This document shows, one piece after another, positions 7,429 to 14,231 of a DNA stretch of 32,002 bases. This stretch comes from Verrucomicrobiota bacterium (lineage in GTDB: Bacteria > Verrucomicrobiota > Lentisphaeria > JABSQK01 > JAJFLO01): assembly GCA_021772635.1 (NCBI GenBank), contig JAJFLP010000024.1, forward strand, positions 1 to 32,002. Reading direction: 5' to 3'. Within the stretch, counting starts at the first letter, position 1. The number at the start of each line of letters is the position of its first letter. The translations under genes and the position numbers were made by a program. The notes under the pieces were generated by a model. It was not told the origin of the DNA. It ran no database searches and worked only from the letters and a program-made list of their open reading frames with translations.

Positions 7429-7541
7429 TTCTCTACGCCCAAACAGGTCATAGAAAGTTTTCGGTATGGTCGGAATTCGGTGTGAAAGTTAGAATGCGAA
7501 GGTCGATCTTTGCGCAAGGATGGAGTTTCGCGGATCTTGCA
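7429..7541. repeat. Dispersed ~120-bp intergenic repeat, copy 2
   Basis: It matches copies 1 and 3 over AGAAAGTTTTCGGTATGGTC, GAATTCGGTG, and GGTCGATCTTTGCGCAAGGA followed by TGGAGTTTCGCGGAT. Its left part (before ~7455) is less conserved than in the other copies. Confidence 0.7.
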
Positions 7542-7636
7542 CCTGAGATCGTCGGGCGCAAGACAGGGTGTCACAGCCCGATTAGCTAAGCAGACGCGAT
7601 TGCGGAGACAAGGAAGATTTTATAATTGGGAGATGT

Positions 7637-7755
7637 GCGCTTAGCGTCAATTTATAGCCATAAAATCACCGTTAAAGGCTACTTTTATTACATTTCTTGA
7701 ATCATAAATAACTTATTAAAAGAATTTTACATCTATTTCAGCAAGGTCTGACTCA
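7637..7755. repeat. AT-rich dispersed repeat, copy 1
   Basis: GCGCTTAGCGTCAATTTATA and GCCATAAAATCACCGTTAAA are nearly repeated at 9801-9853. The rest (AATCATAAATAACTTATTAAAAG, then GGTCTGACTC) resembles 11465-11580 and 11905-11972. Each longer copy ends in a GTCTGAC-type motif, so this may be the outer part of the RAYT-type elements. The interval from 7756 to 7982 holds no gene that I can support. Confidence 0.6.
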
Positions 7756-7982
7756 TAGTGAGTGATATGACACCAATCGCTAATCTTCCAGAAGACAATC
7801 GTACGAATTTAGATTTGCGAGGTAGTGTGATTAGACCGGTTTCGACGTGGGAGGAATAAACTGGTAACGGTGAACGAACTTCTGTCTATGAAAGGGTATT
7901 GGGTGTACACTCTTGAGGAAATAAATATGGACGTCATGACACCGCAGGACTGAGTGTGATTCAATACTTGGTCATAGCAGCT

Positions 7983-8483
7983 TCAGTTAACTGAATTGCC
8001 CGCGCTAATCCACCCGGCTATTCCATCGGGATAAACAAGGGTATTCGTGTATCCCAACCCCTTCAGGCGAGCCGCCATAGAATGGCTTAGTGGACATTTC
8101 ACGCTACCGCAGTAGGTAACGATAAATGAATCTTTTGACGTCAATTCATCCTGTATTTCTTTCTCCGTCGATTCAGGGGTCAAGTTCTTCGCATCAGCAA
8201 TTCGTTTTCCGTCGTCCCATTCTGGCGTACGCGAATCCACCAGCAGAATATCAGGCTTTGAAGTCAGGAGGGCTTTAAGATCGTCCGTTGATATCTCTTT
8301 CCCGGATTTGAAATACTTACCCATATCTTCTAACGAACACTCTGCAGCCGACGCTTGAATTGCGGCGCTCGAATTCTTTACAGACGCTTTCTTATTTTTA
8401 GAACTAAGGGGGCAACACGAAGGCCCCGCTTGGGTCAATGTTGCGCTTACAGCAATAGTTAAGATGATTACGAATTGTTTCAT
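7983..8483 (-). CDS. Exported rhodanese-like sulfurtransferase
   Basis: The 166-residue precursor starts with a clear signal peptide (MKQFVIILTIAVSATLTQAG, cleavage near 19-20). A single rhodanese domain follows at about 62-163, with LLVDSRTPEWDDG as the CH2A-like block and the active-site loop TYCGSVKCPLSHSMA. C125 is the expected catalytic cysteine, and C130 is an extra cysteine within the loop. DGIAGWISAG closes the domain. A cysteine pair just after the signal (C23, C24) and C49 could form disulfides or bind metal. The protein is probably periplasmic and transfers sulfur or handles thiols or metals; its substrate is unknown. The start is supported by GGAGAA eight bases upstream. The gene stands alone within the repeat-rich region. 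Confidence 0.85.
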   Translation of the reverse strand: MKQFVIILTIAVSATLTQAGPSCCPLSSKNKKASVKNSSAAIQASAAECSLEDMGKYFKSGKEISTDDLKALLTSKPDILLVDSRTPEWDDGKRIADAKNLTPESTEKEIQDELTSKDSFIVTYCGSVKCPLSHSMAARLKGLGYTNTLVYPDGIAGWISAGNSVN

Positions 8484-8904
8484 AATGGTTCTCCTTATTA
8501 ATTTGTAGTTCTACAGTATTAAGATAGTGGTACACAACTGTGCTTTTCAATCGGAATAGACAAAACAAAGGACCCCCCTCTGATTTCAACCTGGTCTTTC
8601 TCATGGCGGTTGGTTCTCAACTTTGCCAATGGCACTGGTTGTTCATTTCTGGAACCCGATCTGTCAGGGACCACATTACTCTTCGACGAGATTTCTACCA
8701 GGCCAGTGTCTCTGCGCTCACCCCATCTCGTCCCGGGAGAAACGAGCCACGGGCAAAAAAACGAAGACCGAAAAATTTCAAATTGATGGTCAAACCAAGA
8801 AGTCAAATGGTGGTCGATTGTCATCGAAATCAGACCGATCGAAAAAACACTTTTTGCGGCTTAACTTAGTGCCATTCAGGTCCGAACCCCAATCACGTCG
8901 TTAC
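8484..8904. other. Gene-free stretch
   Basis: Open frames exist on both strands here (for example 8540-8869 plus and 8519-8824 minus). Neither has a recognisable family, a ribosome binding site or plausible composition. No repeat shared with the rest of the window was found before 8905. Confidence 0.4.
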
Positions 8905-8968
8905 GCGGAGCGAATCTGCTGACCGTAACAAATATGTCCTAGGATCGCGCGCAATTATAGGACGTTGG
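8905..8968. repeat. Downstream flank of the doc module, shared with hicBA
   Basis: This is the partner of 6515-6578. The most conserved part is TCGCGCGCAATTATAGGACG then TTGG (8945-8968). It also contains a short inverted pair GTCCTA (8936-8941) / TAGGAC (8958-8963). It ends three bases before the doc stop codon. Confidence 0.6.
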
Positions 8969-8971
8969 TGT

Positions 8972-9355
8972 TCAGTGATTTGTTGTGTGGTTCTTCAGCC
9001 AATTCTCGAATTCGGCTCGGTCCAGTGTTCCCGATGCGACTTCAAGAATGATTGCTTCCTGGTCCTCCACACTGCTCCGAATAGAATAACCATTGAGAAT
9101 GAGGAATACTGCCATTGCAGCATGGTCGATACGCTTATTGCCATCAACAAATGGATGATTCGCGATTAAACCAAATCCTAGCGTTGCAGCCTTGGAAAGA
9201 ATGTCAGGGTAGAGGTCTTCGCCACCGAAAGTTGCCCGGGGCTGAGCAATTGCACTTTCAAGAGCACCGAGATCGCGAACCCCATTCGCACCACCCGATG
9301 TTGCAATCACCTTGGAGTGCAATGTCAAAACTTCGGCGAGCGAAAGAAATCTCAT
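8972..9355 (-). CDS. doc: Doc-type Fic toxin
   Basis: The 127-residue protein is a compact Fic-fold toxin of the death-on-curing group. The active-site motif is H67-PFVDGNKR-75, with H67 as the base, D71 binding metal and the NKR anion hole. The N-terminal MRFLSLAEVLTLHSKVI and the LESAIAQPRATFGGEDLYP block are typical of Doc. Doc proteins phosphorylate elongation factor Tu and stop translation. One deviation is RIDHAAM where most relatives have RIGHAAM. The start overlaps the antitoxin stop (TGATG), giving a coupled two-gene operon with the antitoxin first. It should be active if expressed alone. Confidence 0.93.
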   Translation of the reverse strand: MRFLSLAEVLTLHSKVIATSGGANGVRDLGALESAIAQPRATFGGEDLYPDILSKAATLGFGLIANHPFVDGNKRIDHAAMAVFLILNGYSIRSSVEDQEAIILEVASGTLDRAEFENWLKNHTTNH

Positions 9356-9552
9356 CAGGCCAACCGGTGATATAGCTCTTGATTTTCCGAGATGACTCGC
9401 TGCATTGCGCGTTCGAAATCCGGATCAGCCTGATTGACAAGATCGTCTATCGATGCAGCAACCAATTTGTCTACAGGCAGACCGTATTCCTGAGCCTTGT
9501 GCTCCAATAACTTGGCCTTGCTATCATCGAGATTGACTGTGATCGTCGTCAT
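9355..9552 (-). CDS. Antitoxin of the doc module
   Basis: The 65-residue protein begins MTTITVNLDDSKAKLLEHKA, a short beta strand and helix reminiscent of ribbon-helix-helix DNA-binding antitoxins. It continues with a second helix region (YGLPVDKLVAASIDDLV) and a charged C-terminal helix (FERAMQRVISENQELYHRLA) that would mask the Fic site of the partner toxin. It is not the classical Phd sequence. AAGGAG lies eight bases before the ATG. The gene is coupled to doc by a one-base overlap, and the protein probably represses its own promoter. The antitoxin role is inferred from position, size and fold. Confidence 0.8.
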   Translation of the reverse strand: MTTITVNLDDSKAKLLEHKAQEYGLPVDKLVAASIDDLVNQADPDFERAMQRVISENQELYHRLA

Positions 9553-9642
9553 GACCTTGCTCCTTAATCGTTTATCGAATATAGCTTCAATCCGACAGAA
9601 ATGCCAAATCGATCACCGAATCTCCACATTCCCTGCACACAA

Positions 9643-9692
9643 CAATATTATTATACCGGTAATTTTTTGGGGCAAATTACACCCAAATTCAC
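9643..9692 (-). promoter_or_regulatory. Putative promoter box upstream of the doc module, shared with hicBA
   Basis: On the minus strand it reads GAATTTGGGTGTAATTTGCC, a short A-rich run, then GGTATAATAATATTG; TATAAT occupies 9655-9650. The outer blocks are the same as at 7081-7135, although the downstream antitoxin genes are unrelated. A TTTGCC hexamer 15 bases upstream is a weak -35 candidate. Confidence 0.45.
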
Positions 9693-9800
9693 TTGCTTCT
9701 ATAGAGGGATCTGGCCTGCTAATTTGTACGTCAAAATACTGAAAGACCCCATTTTGGGTTTTGTAGCGATGAAGTAATACCAACTCCCATTACTACCATT

Positions 9801-9853
9801 CTACGCTTAGCGTCAGTTTATAGCCATAAAAATCACCGTTAAAGGCTATTTTG
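9801..9853. repeat. AT-rich dispersed repeat, copy 2 (short)
   Basis: CGCTTAGCGTCAGTTTATAG and CCATAAAAATCACCGTTAAAGG match 7638-7684 almost base for base. The copy stops just before the end of the FAD monooxygenase gene. The remaining interval 9553-9800 holds the TA promoter box and nothing else recognisable. Confidence 0.7.
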
Positions 9854-9856
9854 AAT

Positions 9857-11326
9857 CTACGCTTTTTCATTTTTTCCTTTTCTCTTTAGACACCGTCCTC
9901 TCGGTTCGTCGCCCTCATGAAGCACGACGTCGGAATGCAGGAACTGTGCAGCCTCTGCTGAATCCTTCACTTTCGTAGCACTGCGTTCCAACATTTCTGA
10001 TTCAAATTCAGTTAACACACTTTTCCTCACTCCTGCCTCCCGCCATTGAGATAAGGGTCTACATCCTTTTGTGATTCCCCGAGCCAGCGCCAGCGCATCC
10101 AGCAGAGCTTGATTCGCTCCCTGCCCTTTGAATGGACTCATAGGGTGAGCCGCATCTCCGATCAGGGTCACTTGAGCCCCTTTCTCTAATAATTCTGACT
10201 CGAGTAATGCTCGGTCATACACGGGATAACCAGAAACCTGAGCTTCCAACGTCGCCGCTAAAATCTGAGGAATAGGATCGTGCCACTGGCATCTACGACA
10301 CGCTTCTTCCTTGAGTGCTTGAGTTCCTTGAGCACTCAACGCCTTAGCCTTTTTTTCTGACATTGGAAAGCTAAGCTGCCACATCACCGAGTTTGACGTA
10401 TAAGGCATCATGTAGATCCGCTCATTGCCATTGGCAGTTTGGAATACCGTGGCCGAGTCCAGCAAAGAACTATCAAGACTTTCGATATCTCCCAAAGGAC
10501 AGATCCCCAAAATCACAATACAACCTAAGTAACATAACGGAGAAGCCTCCTCACCAATCAACAACCTCCGCACCGAACTACGAATTCCATCCGCCCCCAC
10601 CACAAGATCCGCATTGGCGCTCTTCATCTCCCCCTCTACTTGAAAGCTCAAATCAACACCTTCACCCTCACCTTCCTTAAAGCCCACCAACTGATGCCCC
10701 CACTGCACCGCATCATATCCACCTAGCTGTTCAAGCAGAACTAAGCGCAACGACTGCCTAGCTATATGCACATTCGTGCGCTTCGGTGACGTTTTCGCAT
10801 CTGACTGCCCCCATTTTCTGATTCCCCATTCACCTATCACTTTTCCTTCGGTAGTATGAACCACATGCCTGGTTGAAATCACTCCCTCCTGTAACGAGAA
10901 AACCCCCAATTCCTCGATCGCTCTGCTCGCTTGTTGCAGAGTGACTCCATAGCCCTGAGATCGTGCACCGAATCCGCTATCGCGTTCATAAAGAGTAAAG
11001 GGAATTCCGCGGTGCAAACAAGCCACGGCGAGAGCCACCCCACCTATTCCACCCCCAATGATGGCAAGGTGTGGGTAGTTTTCTTTATCAGGTAAAGGTT
11101 GGATAGCAGAATGAACCAACCCTGACCCTTTACAGTTAAAGCATGTATCGAGGTGGCCCTTCGGGCGAACTGGGGCCGCCCCTTCGCTCTTCGTTTTTTC
11201 AAATTGATCCAACTCCCTCTGGTAGCGGAGTCTCACTTTCTTGCGGAGTCTCTTATTTTTTTTGCCGCGTCCCTGACATGCCGGACAAATAGCCCAGCTG
11301 TCCTCTTTATTTTTCACCTTTTCCAC
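9857..11326 (-). CDS. FAD-dependent monooxygenase with an N-terminal DnaJ-like zinc ribbon
   Basis: The 489-residue protein has two parts. Residues 1-75 carry two CxxCxGxG motifs (CPACQGRG at 14-21, CFNCKGSG at 62-69), like half of a DnaJ zinc-binding domain, separated by a basic, probably helical linker. Residues 86 to about 460 form a group A flavoprotein monooxygenase (PHBH/UbiH/TetX-like). GGGIGG at 91-96 binds the ADP part of FAD, GADGIRSSVRR near 245 is the second FAD/NADPH motif, and GDAAHPMSPFKGQGANQAL near 391 contacts the FAD ribityl chain. All motifs are intact. It would hydroxylate an aromatic or polyketide-like substrate with NAD(P)H and oxygen; the substrate is unknown. Translation probably begins at GTG (11326). 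It stands alone between copies of an AT-rich repeat, which hints at acquisition. Confidence 0.85.
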   Translation of the reverse strand: MEKVKNKEDSWAICPACQGRGKKNKRLRKKVRLRYQRELDQFEKTKSEGAAPVRPKGHLDTCFNCKGSGLVHSAIQPLPDKENYPHLAIIGGGIGGVALAVACLHRGIPFTLYERDSGFGARSQGYGVTLQQASRAIEELGVFSLQEGVISTRHVVHTTEGKVIGEWGIRKWGQSDAKTSPKRTNVHIARQSLRLVLLEQLGGYDAVQWGHQLVGFKEGEGEGVDLSFQVEGEMKSANADLVVGADGIRSSVRRLLIGEEASPLCYLGCIVILGICPLGDIESLDSSLLDSATVFQTANGNERIYMMPYTSNSVMWQLSFPMSEKKAKALSAQGTQALKEEACRRCQWHDPIPQILAATLEAQVSGYPVYDRALLESELLEKGAQVTLIGDAAHPMSPFKGQGANQALLDALALARGITKGCRPLSQWREAGVRKSVLTEFESEMLERSATKVKDSAEAAQFLHSDVVLHEGDEPRGRCLKRKGKNEKA

Positions 11327-11464
11327 CTGCCCTATATTTAACCAGCTACTGGTTTCCCTTCAAGAAAAAAAATCTCAACCGATACGACTGACATTGAGGC
11401 TGATAGTCAAGTTGTGATTATAACTTTCTTTACTGTCCATGACCGTCTAACTCGAGAAAACTTA

Positions 11465-11580
11465 AACTCAAATTACATACCATAAAATCCGTTCTAAGGC
11501 ACATTTTTACGATAGAACAACATCCATAAATAATCTGATATAAATTAGTTAAGATAAAGCTTATTGAGTCAGGCCCTGTT
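11465..11580. repeat. AT-rich dispersed repeat, copy 3 (diverged)
   Basis: ACCATAAAATCCGTTCTAAGG, then CATAAATAATCTGATATAAA, ending GAGTCAGGCCCTG, follow the order of blocks in 7637-7755 with many substitutions. It lies upstream of the FAD monooxygenase gene, so related repeats bracket that gene. Confidence 0.5.
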
Positions 11581-11628
11581 AATAAGACTCAACTTAAGGG
11601 CTCAAGATCCGATTTTTCGCTTCTGAGC

Positions 11629-11658
11629 GTGGGAGGCGCTGTCCCCAGCGCCTCCCAC
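11629..11658. repeat. REP-like hairpin, perfect 13-bp stem
   Basis: GTGGGAGGCGCTG (11629-11641) and CAGCGCCTCCCAC (11646-11658) pair exactly around a TCCC loop. No T-run follows on either strand, so it is more like a REP unit than an intrinsic terminator. The GTRGGAGGC start resembles the palindrome at 31854-31944. The interval 11659-11801 holds nothing that I recognise. Confidence 0.75.
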
Positions 11659-11801
11659 ATTACCGGTTAGTCTAAGTTTAATTTTCTACTAATCGAGACC
11701 GTAAAACTAGCGTGACCGTCGCAGATTCCGCTAATCAGTAGAACTCTCTCCGAAGTCGACTCAATATTACGGTCAAAAAATCCTTAAGTTGGGGGGCATT
11801 T

Positions 11802-11900
11802 GGGTCGGACCTTTAGTATGAAGTAAAGGGAGTCGTGCAACGAATCGAGAAATTGCCTACTTAGCCACCTCAGCAAACTTCATACTAAAGATCCGACCCC
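11802..11900. repeat. ~100-bp palindromic MITE-like element, RAYT type, copy 2
   Basis: GGGTCGGACCTTTAGTATGA at the left is matched by the complement of CATACTAAAGATCCGACCCC at the right with one mismatch. The middle (CAACGAATCGAG and GCCACCTC) resembles 2529-2628. The copy retains weaker similarity to the transposase N-terminus on the minus strand (SLYFILK) than copy 1 does. Confidence 0.75.
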
Positions 11901-11904
11901 AATC

Positions 11905-12013
11905 TTCTCTACACATTTGTTGGAATCATAAATACGTAATTAAAAGGATCTTATATATTCTTTAATCGGGTCAGACCCCTTGCAGATTCAAATTTAATAA
12001 AGTCAGACCCGGG
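11905..12013. repeat. AT-rich repeat copy 4 with two GTCAGACCC motifs
   Basis: GGAATCATAAATACGTAATT followed by AAAAGGATCTTATATATTC and CGGGTCAGACCCC (11960-11972) matches the second half of 7637-7755. A further GTCAGACCCGGG follows at 11993-12004. The block reaches to within a few bases of the phosphoesterase stop codon. Confidence 0.55.
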
Positions 12014-12020
12014 ATGCGAG

Positions 12021-13784
12021 TTATTTGAGTTCTGTTAGGCCTGAGCGAAGTGACTGCAAATCACTTCCGACAAAGGCTTGCAGAGATTCAATTGCCCGCT
12101 CCGTGTCGATAGCTTCGCCCTTCCAGACTCCTTCGACCCCGGCTTCCTTCAACTCCAACCCGTGGCTACGCGACACAAAGAGCACCCTGCCGGCCGTGTC
12201 AGAAATTCGCACTTTGGAGTCGGGTGAATTGGCCGCATAGAGAGCGGAGACGACAGACTGCATGACTGCCCTGTCTGGCTGCATGGTCGTGTTGCCACGA
12301 TGGTCCCTCAGCTCTATGAGATGGCTCTCCAGCGCCGACGAGCGGGACGCCATCTCGCGGACAAATGCCTCACGAGCTTCAGGATTCTTCAGATCGCAAA
12401 ACTCGATCTCGAGCTCCCCGTCTTCGTCGTCCTCGTCGTCGAGTTCAATCGCATGAAGCAAACCAAGAAGATCATTGGGAAGGTTTCCCTCCTCTTCGTC
12501 ATCCTCCGTGTCCACCGGATCCACCGGATCCGCCGAGGCGCAACTATCGATGTTCAAGGCCTCAACAGTTGGGAGGTCAGCTCCTCGACGCGGCGCAGCC
12601 AGCGATGCGACTCCTTCGAAAGTCTGGGCAGCTCCATCGCGATGACCGAATGCTGGTGCGCCTGGAGCGAAGAGCTTGCGCAGCGTCGCGATCATGGACG
12701 TGTGATCGTAGACTCGGCTGTCTATGGTCCCCCGTTTGATCCACGGGGAGACGATGACCGTGGGAACTCGGGGCCCGAATTGAGTGAAGTCAAAGCGGTA
12801 GCTTCCATCCTTGAAGACATGGTGATCCGGCTGCTTGGCGAGGGCACCATCAGATGTTCCATCCGCCACAGCAGGAGGCCGAACGTGATCATAGAAACCA
12901 CCATGTTCATCATAGCTGATGACGAACAGGGTCTTCTCGAAAAGCTCAGTATTATCCTTGAGCGTATTATAGATTGAGGCGATCAGCTTCTCCCCAGCAG
13001 TAAACTCCTTGGCACTATCTGCTGCTTGCCCAGGGTGTTGACTATTCCCCTTTCCAATGAGGCCATAGTCAGGATCGACGAAGGTATAAGTCGGTAAATT
13101 GCCGAGCTTAATGTCCTGAATAAGGCGATTGTCTTCGCCCGTCATTTCAATCAGCATGCCCTCGCTGTGCCGTCCGCTCAACTGCGGCCATACTTTCAGA
13201 CAACTGATGTCCTTGTAGTATACTCGATACGATTTATCGTTGTCCCGGAGCTGATGAAAGATGTTCTTTCGCTTTTGGCGCTTGTGTACCTTCCTGTATC
13301 GCCGATACCTGCGCGACGTGGCGTACATGTGCCAAAAATCCCCCTTCGGATTCTGCCCATAACCAAACGACGAGCCCGCATGAGCAAAGTCTCGATTTGG
13401 AAGTGTTCCGCCGGGCAACGAGGAGAACCAATGATCACAAACCGCGTACTCCTTCGCGAGCGTAGAGAGGACCGGCAAGTTGCATTCCGAAAAGCACTGC
13501 ATCACCAGGCCTGAGTTGTCCTCGTCCTTCTTCTTGTAGTTAGCGACGTAACCTGTCCCGCCCGATACGGACCCGATCTGCTCCATCGTCGATTTATGAC
13601 TGTGACTAGGTCCCTTCTTCATCGAGAACGATGCATTCGGCGTCGGCGGAATCCCGCCGTCGCGAAACTTCCCTTCATTCGGGCCGATCAACCCTTCCAG
13701 ACCCACAAGAGGAAGAAACCCCAGCATGTGGTCAAAGGACCTATTCTCCATCATCAAAAATACTACGTGTTCGATCTTCGGCAT
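12021..13784 (-). CDS. Phospholipase C/acid phosphatase-like phosphoesterase (PF04185)
   Basis: The protein has about 587 residues. HVVFLMMENRSFDHMLGFL near the N-terminus is the metal-binding and nucleophile region of this alkaline-phosphatase-superfamily family. Further landmarks are VCDHWFSSLPGGTLPNRDFA, FVDPDYG, VISYDEHGGFYDHVRPP and RVPTVIVSPW then YDHTSMIATL. It should hydrolyse phosphate esters, possibly phospholipids. The start at 13784 is preferred because a G-rich run precedes it; an ATG at 13799 would add five residues. No signal peptide is visible, unlike many exported relatives. Between the catalytic domain and a C-terminal domain of unknown type lies a very acidic linker (DPVDPVDTEDDEEEG, then LDDEDDEDGELEIE), coded partly by ACCGGATCC-type repeats. 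Confidence 0.85.
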   Translation of the reverse strand: MPKIEHVVFLMMENRSFDHMLGFLPLVGLEGLIGPNEGKFRDGGIPPTPNASFSMKKGPSHSHKSTMEQIGSVSGGTGYVANYKKKDEDNSGLVMQCFSECNLPVLSTLAKEYAVCDHWFSSLPGGTLPNRDFAHAGSSFGYGQNPKGDFWHMYATSRRYRRYRKVHKRQKRKNIFHQLRDNDKSYRVYYKDISCLKVWPQLSGRHSEGMLIEMTGEDNRLIQDIKLGNLPTYTFVDPDYGLIGKGNSQHPGQAADSAKEFTAGEKLIASIYNTLKDNTELFEKTLFVISYDEHGGFYDHVRPPAVADGTSDGALAKQPDHHVFKDGSYRFDFTQFGPRVPTVIVSPWIKRGTIDSRVYDHTSMIATLRKLFAPGAPAFGHRDGAAQTFEGVASLAAPRRGADLPTVEALNIDSCASADPVDPVDTEDDEEEGNLPNDLLGLLHAIELDDEDDEDGELEIEFCDLKNPEAREAFVREMASRSSALESHLIELRDHRGNTTMQPDRAVMQSVVSALYAANSPDSKVRISDTAGRVLFVSRSHGLELKEAGVEGVWKGEAIDTERAIESLQAFVGSDLQSLRSGLTELK

Positions 13785-13799
13785 AATCCCAACCCCCAT

Positions 13800-14069
13800 T
13801 TATCTGTATTTGAGGCATGCCTCGCATGCCCCTGTTATCTCAAGACACCACCCGCGCCAACTACTCCAAATCCCAACCTTCGGGATAAAAGAACGTCCTG
13901 TCCTTCTTGTCCTCCTTCGCGGAGAATGGGGGACTTAGGTCACAGCCTAATTAAAAGTTTTTCAAGAATTAGCTAAATCAAGAATTTAACCGCAATTCCA
14001 CTTAATAATTTTCTAGACCTAGACGATTCTTATTTTCCCCTACCCTATGGAAAACTGCTCCGTTGTATC
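13800..14069. other. Gene-free stretch upstream of the phosphoesterase
   Basis: No gene is supported here. The sequence contains ordinary pyrimidine-rich DNA, then an AT-rich tract near 13950-14040. Any phosphoesterase promoter would be here, but none stands out. Confidence 0.35.
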
Positions 14070-14193
14070 CATCTATACTACTCTAGACAGCAAAACGGAT
14101 CACAGAAAGTTTTTGTAAGGTCAGAAATCGGCAAGACAGGTAAGGATAGGAAGGTTAATATTTGCGGAAGGTTGGGGTTTCGCGGATTCTGAA
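14070..14193. repeat. Dispersed ~120-bp intergenic repeat, copy 3
   Basis: ATCTATACTACTCTAGACAG then CAAAACGGATCACAGAAAGT match copy 1 closely. GGAAGGTTAATATTTGCGGA and GGTTTCGCGGATTCTGAAG match copies 1 and 2. It lies 38 bases downstream of nqrF, at the junction of the accessory region and the respiratory block. Confidence 0.75.
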
Positions 14194-14231
14194 GTGGGGA
14201 TGGGACGGTTAGGAAAGAACTCTAGCGGGAA

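Noticed and set aside
8519..8869. Overlapping open frames on both strands between the rhodanese and doc genes
   Set aside because: Neither product has recognisable domains, a ribosome binding site or balanced composition. They most likely arise by chance in noncoding DNA.
6515..9692. The TA flanks as integron attC sites
   Set aside because: Both modules face the same way and one flank ends in GTTGGAT, which fits a core site, but the other reads GTTGGTG. A matching inverse core (RYYYAAC) and an attC-like stem are not evident, and no integrase gene is in the window.
11629..11658. Intrinsic terminator
   Set aside because: The stem is strong but no T-run follows on either strand. It is about 300 bases upstream of the FAD monooxygenase start and roughly 360 bases beyond the phosphoesterase stop, so it is classed as REP-like.
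12300..12977. A 225-residue open frame on the plus strand inside the phosphoesterase gene
   Set aside because: It is antisense to a clear, conserved protein and its product has no family features.
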